Source: Spartobacteria bacterium | GTDB lineage: Bacteria > Verrucomicrobiota > Verrucomicrobiae > Chthoniobacterales > UBA6821 | Assembly (NCBI GenBank): GCA_003136515.1 | Contig: PLEU01000065.1 | Location: 992-19,375 of the forward strand | Reading direction: 5' to 3' | Length of the DNA stretch: 18,384 nucleotides | In this document: one piece after another, positions 14,521 through 18,384 of the stretch | Layout of the letters: each line of letters opens with the position of its first letter | Position numbering within the stretch: the first letter of the stretch is position 1 | The notes under the pieces: model-generated | What the model saw: the letters and a program-made list of their open reading frames with translations, nothing else | Databases searched by the model: none | What the model was told of the DNA's origin: nothing | Program-made: the position numbers and the translations under genes

Positions 14521-15885
14521 ATGGCTGAACGAAAACTCTTTGGAACCGATGGGATTAGAGGGCGGGCGAATTGCCACCCGGTGACACCTGAAATCGCATT
14601 CCGCCTCGGGCGGGCGGTGGGTTTTTTGCTTCGTCAACCGGAGACTGCGAAGGAGCCCACCCGCTTTGTAATTGGGCGCGATACCAGACGCTCAGGACCT
14701 ATGTTGGAATCCGCCCTAGTGGCGGGCCTCAGCTCCATCGGCGTCGATGCACAGCTGGCTGGGGTTATCCCGACTCCCGCGGTCGCCTGCCTTGTCCGTG
14801 AGCTAGAAGCTGCAGGAGGAATCGTTCTCTCCGCCTCTCATAATCCTGCGGAAGATAACGGATTGAAGGTTTTTGGCAGCGATGGTTACAAGCTTGATGA
14901 TCTGCTGGAAGAACATCTTGAAGAGCTTATTATAAGTGGAGAGATCGACACTGTGCGTCCTGTCGGTGCATACATTGGGACTGCCTCTGAAATTACCGAT
15001 CCGTTGCGGCGGTATGCAGCCATCGCCAAGGCAAGTGTTCCCGGAATGTCTCTTCACGGACTACGAATTGCCCTAGATACGGCCAACGGAGCCTCGGTTT
15101 GGACGACGCCGCATGTCCTCCGGGATCTGGGTGCAGCTGTTGATCTCTTCCATTCTTCACCTGATGGAATGAATATCAATGCGGGCTGCGGCAGCACCCA
15201 TCCCGAGGTGATTAGCCGTCTAGTGCTGGAGACCGGAGCACAGATCGGCATCTCCCATGATGGTGATGCCGATAGAGTTGTGCTGTGCGATGAGCTGGGG
15301 GATATCGTAGACGGGGATGAAATCCTCGCAATGACCGCAGTTGACGCACTGAAACGCGGCACTCTTGCCGGCAGGACTCTGGTCGCAACTGTCATGAGTA
15401 ATTTCGGCCTAGATGAATGCATCGCGAAGGCTGGGGGTCGAGTTTTACGCACTGGAGTTGGTGACCGATACGTGGTCGAAGCAATGCGAGCGGGAGATTT
15501 CTCCATCGGTGGGGAACAGAGCGGGCATCTCATTTTCCGTGAACATGGGACCACGGGCGACGGACTTCTAGCTGCTCTGCAGGTGCTGCGCATCATGACG
15601 GAAAGCGGACGCCCTCTAAGCCATCTGCGCCGGATTTTGAAAAAATATCCGCAGGCACAAAGGAATATCCATGTCCGAGAAAAGCCACCTTTGGGATCGC
15701 TGCCCGAAGTTGCTGCATTGATTTCCTCTGCAGAAACAGAGCTTGGCGGTAAGGGGCGAATTTTGCTCCGCTACTCCGGCACCGAGCCCAAAGTGCGCCT
15801 GCTGATTGAAGGGCTAGAAGAGAAGGTGATTAACACTGCGGCAGACCGCATTGCAGCTGCCTTGAAAAGTTCCATCGGCTCTTAA
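14521..15885 (+). CDS. glmM: Phosphoglucosamine mutase
   Basis: The 454-residue protein shows all four alpha-phosphohexomutase signatures: LFGTDGIRGRAN at the N-terminus, the phosphoserine loop SASHNPAEDNG with Ser106, the metal loop DGDADR at 247-252, and the sugar- and phosphate-binding motifs GEQSGH and RYSGTEPKVR. It converts glucosamine-6-phosphate to glucosamine-1-phosphate, the branch point to UDP-GlcNAc for peptidoglycan, LPS and amino-sugar polymers. AGGAA lies about seven bases before the ATG. It closes the hisD-folP-cdaA-cdaR-like run; in other bacteria CdaA and GlmM interact and c-di-AMP output responds to GlmM. Only 4 bp separate its stop from the convergent membrane protein gene, and I see no terminator hairpin between them. 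Confidence 0.98.
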   Translation: MAERKLFGTDGIRGRANCHPVTPEIAFRLGRAVGFLLRQPETAKEPTRFVIGRDTRRSGPMLESALVAGLSSIGVDAQLAGVIPTPAVACLVRELEAAGGIVLSASHNPAEDNGLKVFGSDGYKLDDLLEEHLEELIISGEIDTVRPVGAYIGTASEITDPLRRYAAIAKASVPGMSLHGLRIALDTANGASVWTTPHVLRDLGAAVDLFHSSPDGMNINAGCGSTHPEVISRLVLETGAQIGISHDGDADRVVLCDELGDIVDGDEILAMTAVDALKRGTLAGRTLVATVMSNFGLDECIAKAGGRVLRTGVGDRYVVEAMRAGDFSIGGEQSGHLIFREHGTTGDGLLAALQVLRIMTESGRPLSHLRRILKKYPQAQRNIHVREKPPLGSLPEVAALISSAETELGGKGRILLRYSGTEPKVRLLIEGLEEKVINTAADRIAAALKSSIGS

Positions 15886-15889
15886 ATTC

Positions 15890-16912
15890 TCAATGGCCAA
15901 AATCGGCGGTCATATTCTGAATCCAAGTGGCAATCCATCCTGTTAGGGCGATACAGAAGTCAATGAATCCAAGGCAATTCTTGATAAATAGCCCTCCGAA
16001 GGTTTCAAGCGTCGCAAGCCAGCTGACCTCATACAGCTTGTGATGTTTTGCAGCATCCTCAGTGAGCGCGATGTCAAAGACCAGCAGTAGGCAGGTCAGT
16101 ATGAACAGATTTAGAAGATAGATCACCATGAGGGAGAAAAAGGTTCCTCCGTAATGAAGGTCCGGCTGTCCCCTGACAATGAGGAGGAAGGTGAATGTGA
16201 GATGAAAGGCCATGGTGGCGCCCAGCAGAAGAAAAAGAACCGGCCTGCATGGACTCATATTCGTGACAAGAGAGGCAGCTCCATAAAGCGTGACCACCAG
16301 CACGCTGTAAATCGGAAAAAAATAGGGGGCTAGGGCGATCCAGGTATTCACGCGATCACTCAGCACATGTCCGCCCTCGAGACTCACATGAAAATGGTCG
16401 GCAACCTTGCCACCGAAGAGCTTGACCCAAATGGCATGAGTCACTTCATGACCCAAAACGTAGGGAAACATGAGCACCCTCTGCGGAACCACGAGGCAGA
16501 GGAAACCAAAGAGAACCACCCCTCCTGCAAAGTATCCTGCAGAAGCATTGGCTAGCAGACCCTGATGAAAGGATGAGGTGAAGGTCTGAAGAAAGGTAAG
16601 TGTAAGCACCCAAGCTAAGGGCGTCAGAAAAAGTCCGATAATGAATTTCAACCACGATTTTGGAACGGTCAGGGCTGATTGGATCTCACCGGCTCCCCCT
16701 ACTCCTTCCAAGGCATCATCGGACCCCCAGCCATGATTTTCAGGACTTTCTGATCCGAATCGAGTGACGGGCTTCGGAAATGGCTCAGGTGCAGCCGATT
16801 CTATCATCTCGGCACGCATGCGCCTACTCATGCGTGAGTTCTTAGTTGATTCAGCCCCGTTGGCTCCACTCTTACCGCGGTCGCTTCCCTTGGATGATGG
16901 GGGGCGCGCCAT
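15890..16912 (-). CDS. Multi-helix membrane protein with HEVTH motif, putative intramembrane metalloprotease
   Basis: The 340-residue protein has a polar N-terminal region (1-84), then about six to seven hydrophobic segments (roughly 88-110, 124-146, 190-215, 225-247, 256-280, 300-330). VLGHEVTHAIWVKLFGG places an HExxH zinc motif (His155, Glu156, His159) at the end of a helix, as in M50 site-2-protease-like enzymes and related uncharacterised HExxH membrane families. A conserved-looking patch follows (SLEGGHVLSDRVNTWIALAPYFFP, near 177-200). The second M50 motif (NxxPxxPLDG) is not visible, so the third zinc ligand is unclear; H181 or D186 are only guesses. The ATG at 16912 is preceded by GGAG at five bases. 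It follows efp by 23 bp on the same strand. Membrane nature and the HExxH motif are seen; proteolytic function is inferred. Confidence 0.8.
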   Translation of the reverse strand: MARPPSSKGSDRGKSGANGAESTKNSRMSRRMRAEMIESAAPEPFPKPVTRFGSESPENHGWGSDDALEGVGGAGEIQSALTVPKSWLKFIIGLFLTPLAWVLTLTFLQTFTSSFHQGLLANASAGYFAGGVVLFGFLCLVVPQRVLMFPYVLGHEVTHAIWVKLFGGKVADHFHVSLEGGHVLSDRVNTWIALAPYFFPIYSVLVVTLYGAASLVTNMSPCRPVLFLLLGATMAFHLTFTFLLIVRGQPDLHYGGTFFSLMVIYLLNLFILTCLLLVFDIALTEDAAKHHKLYEVSWLATLETFGGLFIKNCLGFIDFCIALTGWIATWIQNMTADFGH

Positions 16913-16935
16913 GCGATCTCCGAATGGTCAATCCG

Positions 16936-17493
16936 TCAGGCCCGACCCATATAGGCACCGGTACGAGTATCGACTTTTATAACCTCCCCCTCCTTGATGA
17001 ACAGTGGCACCTGAATGGATTTACCCGTCTCCAGCACTGCGGGTTTCATCACGTTGCCTGAAGAGTCTCCCTTGAGACCCTCCGGGGATTCCGTCACCTT
17101 GAGATTCGCGGAAGAGGGCAACTCAACCGAAACAGCGCGTCCTTCGACGTAGAGAATTTCGACCTGCATGTTCTCGGTCAGAAAATCCTTCGCATCACCC
17201 AAGAGATCAGCCTGAAGTGTGATCGTTTCAAAGGTCTCAGGATCCATAAAATTGTAGCCCTCTAGGTCCGCATAGCTGAAATCCAGCTTGCTGCGCTGCA
17301 CATCTACGAGATCGATTTTCTCCGTGGATGAGAATCGGATGTCAGCTGATTTTCCCGTGCCGATATAGCGAACGATGAGCTGGACGAAGGCACGGAGATT
17401 GCCTGGAGTGCGGTGGGTGACTTCCAGAACGATGGCTGCGTTCCCATTGTACTTGATAGCCATTCCTTTGCGAAGGTCGTTTGCTAGTGCCAT
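16936..17493 (-). CDS. efp: Translation elongation factor P
   Basis: The 185-residue length and three-domain layout fit EF-P: an N-terminal KOW-like domain, then central and C-terminal OB folds (KIDLVDVQRSKLDFSYAD, YNFMDPETFETI, FIKEGEVIKVDTRTGAYMGRA). EF-P binds ribosomes stalled at polyproline stretches and promotes peptide bond formation. The loop that reaches the peptidyl-transferase centre reads TPGNLRAFV, so the residue aligned with E. coli Lys34 is Asn32, with Arg34 two positions on; the loop therefore lacks the lysine used for beta-lysylation. The ATG is at 17493; no Shine-Dalgarno is obvious in the 23 bp after the kdsD stop. Confidence 0.96.
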   Translation of the reverse strand: MALANDLRKGMAIKYNGNAAIVLEVTHRTPGNLRAFVQLIVRYIGTGKSADIRFSSTEKIDLVDVQRSKLDFSYADLEGYNFMDPETFETITLQADLLGDAKDFLTENMQVEILYVEGRAVSVELPSSANLKVTESPEGLKGDSSGNVMKPAVLETGKSIQVPLFIKEGEVIKVDTRTGAYMGRA

Positions 17494-17516
17494 GAATGTG
17501 GTGTTAAATGGAGGGG

Positions 17517-18384
17517 TTAGAGAATTTTAAGCCGTGAGAGATCCTGAGAGTCAACTATGCCGAGCGGTTTTCCGCTGGCATCGGTAACTACGAGATCGTC
17601 GATACGATGCTGTTCTAGCACCATAAGAACCTCGGCGGCAAGTTTGTCGGCGTGGATGGTTACGGGATTGAGCGTCATCACCTCACCCACGGGTCGCATA
17701 CCGATGTGCGGATCGGCGGGGAATCGACGTGCAAAATCTCCATGAGTAAAAATTCCCTCCAGCTGTCCGGCCTCATCGACCACCAGTGCGGCTCCAGCAC
17801 GCCGGGCGGTGAGTTCCGTGAGCACTTCGATTACAGGCATCGTCGAAGCTACAAAGGCGGCCTGCTCGCCACTGCGCATAATATCGCGCACCCTCAGGAG
17901 CAGGGAGCGGCCAATCTGTCCGGCTGGATGGAAGCGTGCAAAATCCTCCCTGGTGAACCCGCGTTCCTCCAAGAGGACCATCGCAAGCGCATCTCCCAGT
18001 GCTAACATCGTAGTCGTGCTGGAAGTCGGAGCGAGGTTATGTGGACAGGCCTCCTGTGTGACTGATACGTCGAGCACCACATCGCTCGCCTTAGCTAGGG
18101 TGGAAGCCGTGTTGCCCGTAATGGCGATCTTGCAGACGCCAAAGCGCGCAAGGGCTGGAAGTATACGGATCAACTCTTCCGTCTCTCCACTGTAACTCAG
18201 TGTCAGGATAGCATCCTCCTCCGACACCATGCCGAGGTCGCCATGGAGCGCATTGAGCGAGTTAAGCACAACGGCAGGGGCCCCTGTGCTGGTGAGAGTG
18301 GCGGCGATTTTCTCCCCGATATGCCCCGATTTGCCGACGCCGAGCACAACTATCTTACCGCGTCGTTCGATGGTTTCCCTCAGG
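17517..18384 (-). CDS. kdsD: Arabinose-5-phosphate isomerase KdsD/KpsF (SIS plus two CBS domains), N-terminus outside window
   Basis: The frame runs off the right edge; 288 residues are present, about 35-40 fewer than the family's usual length. The SIS domain shows VVLGVGKSGHIGEKIAATLTS, LNALHGDLGM, LTLSYSGETEEL and ITGNTASTLAKASD, followed by QEACPHNLAPTSSTTTMLALGDALA. Two CBS repeats follow: VRDIMRSG through IFTHGDFARRF, and VGEVMTLNP through GIVDSQDL. The enzyme interconverts ribulose-5-phosphate and arabinose-5-phosphate, the first step of Kdo synthesis for LPS or capsule. An internal GTG at 18347 is not the start, because the conserved sequence continues upstream of it. It lies 23 bp upstream of efp on the same strand. 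Confidence 0.96.
   Translation of the reverse strand, partial: LRETIERRGKIVVLGVGKSGHIGEKIAATLTSTGAPAVVLNSLNALHGDLGMVSEEDAILTLSYSGETEELIRILPALARFGVCKIAITGNTASTLAKASDVVLDVSVTQEACPHNLAPTSSTTTMLALGDALAMVLLEERGFTREDFARFHPAGQIGRSLLLRVRDIMRSGEQAAFVASTMPVIEVLTELTARRAGAALVVDEAGQLEGIFTHGDFARRFPADPHIGMRPVGEVMTLNPVTIHADKLAAEVLMVLEQHRIDDLVVTDASGKPLGIVDSQDLSRLKIL

Overview
The window looks like chromosomal DNA from a Gram-negative member of the Verrucomicrobiota. Pointers are a surface protein ending in a PEP-CTERM sorting tag (VPEP, hydrophobic helix, basic tail), a KdsD-type arabinose-5-phosphate isomerase (Kdo/LPS pathway), an EF-P with a P-G-N-L-R loop, and a hisD-folP-cdaA-cdaR-like-glmM gene run. The phylum is an inference from these features; no rRNA or other phylogenetic marker is present to settle it. 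Base composition is moderately GC-rich and even throughout. I see no rRNA, tRNA, CRISPR array, insertion sequence or phage module.

Layout. (1) Bases 1-4474, minus strand: a tightly packed run read from ruvX to truA, a secreted zinc amidase with a His-rich linker, an EmrE-type drug/proton antiporter, a TIGR01777-type epimerase and a fatty acid desaturase cut by the left edge. Gaps are 1 to about 30 bp or overlapping, so this is probably one operon. (2) Bases 4549-10121, plus strand: a small two-helix membrane protein, a Maf nucleotide pyrophosphatase whose 5' end looks frameshifted or non-ATG started, then a two-gene exopolysaccharide module: an 1119-residue GH18-like / NodB deacetylase / GT2 synthase fusion followed by a secreted GH26 glycoside hydrolase. 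(3) Bases 10118-11257, minus strand: a PEP-CTERM protein with two DTG motifs about 200 residues apart, which I read as a bilobed pepsin-like aspartic protease. (4) Bases 11422-15885, plus strand: hisD, folP, cdaA, a 55-residue CdaR-like membrane stub and glmM, preceded by a TTGACA-type promoter. (5) Bases 15890-18384, minus strand: kdsD (cut by the right edge), efp and a multi-helix membrane protein with an HEVTH zinc-protease motif.

Most of the window serves the cell envelope. glmM supplies glucosamine-1-phosphate for peptidoglycan and LPS, and CdaA/CdaR-like couple to it through c-di-AMP. kdsD feeds Kdo synthesis, the amidase acts on peptidoglycan, the desaturase on membrane lipid, and the GH18-CE4-GT2/GH26 pair resembles a synthase-dependent, PNAG-like polysaccharide system. 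The least ordinary items are the PEP-CTERM aspartic protease candidate, the trimodular synthase with a degenerate GH18 active site, and the miniature CdaR overlapping cdaA.
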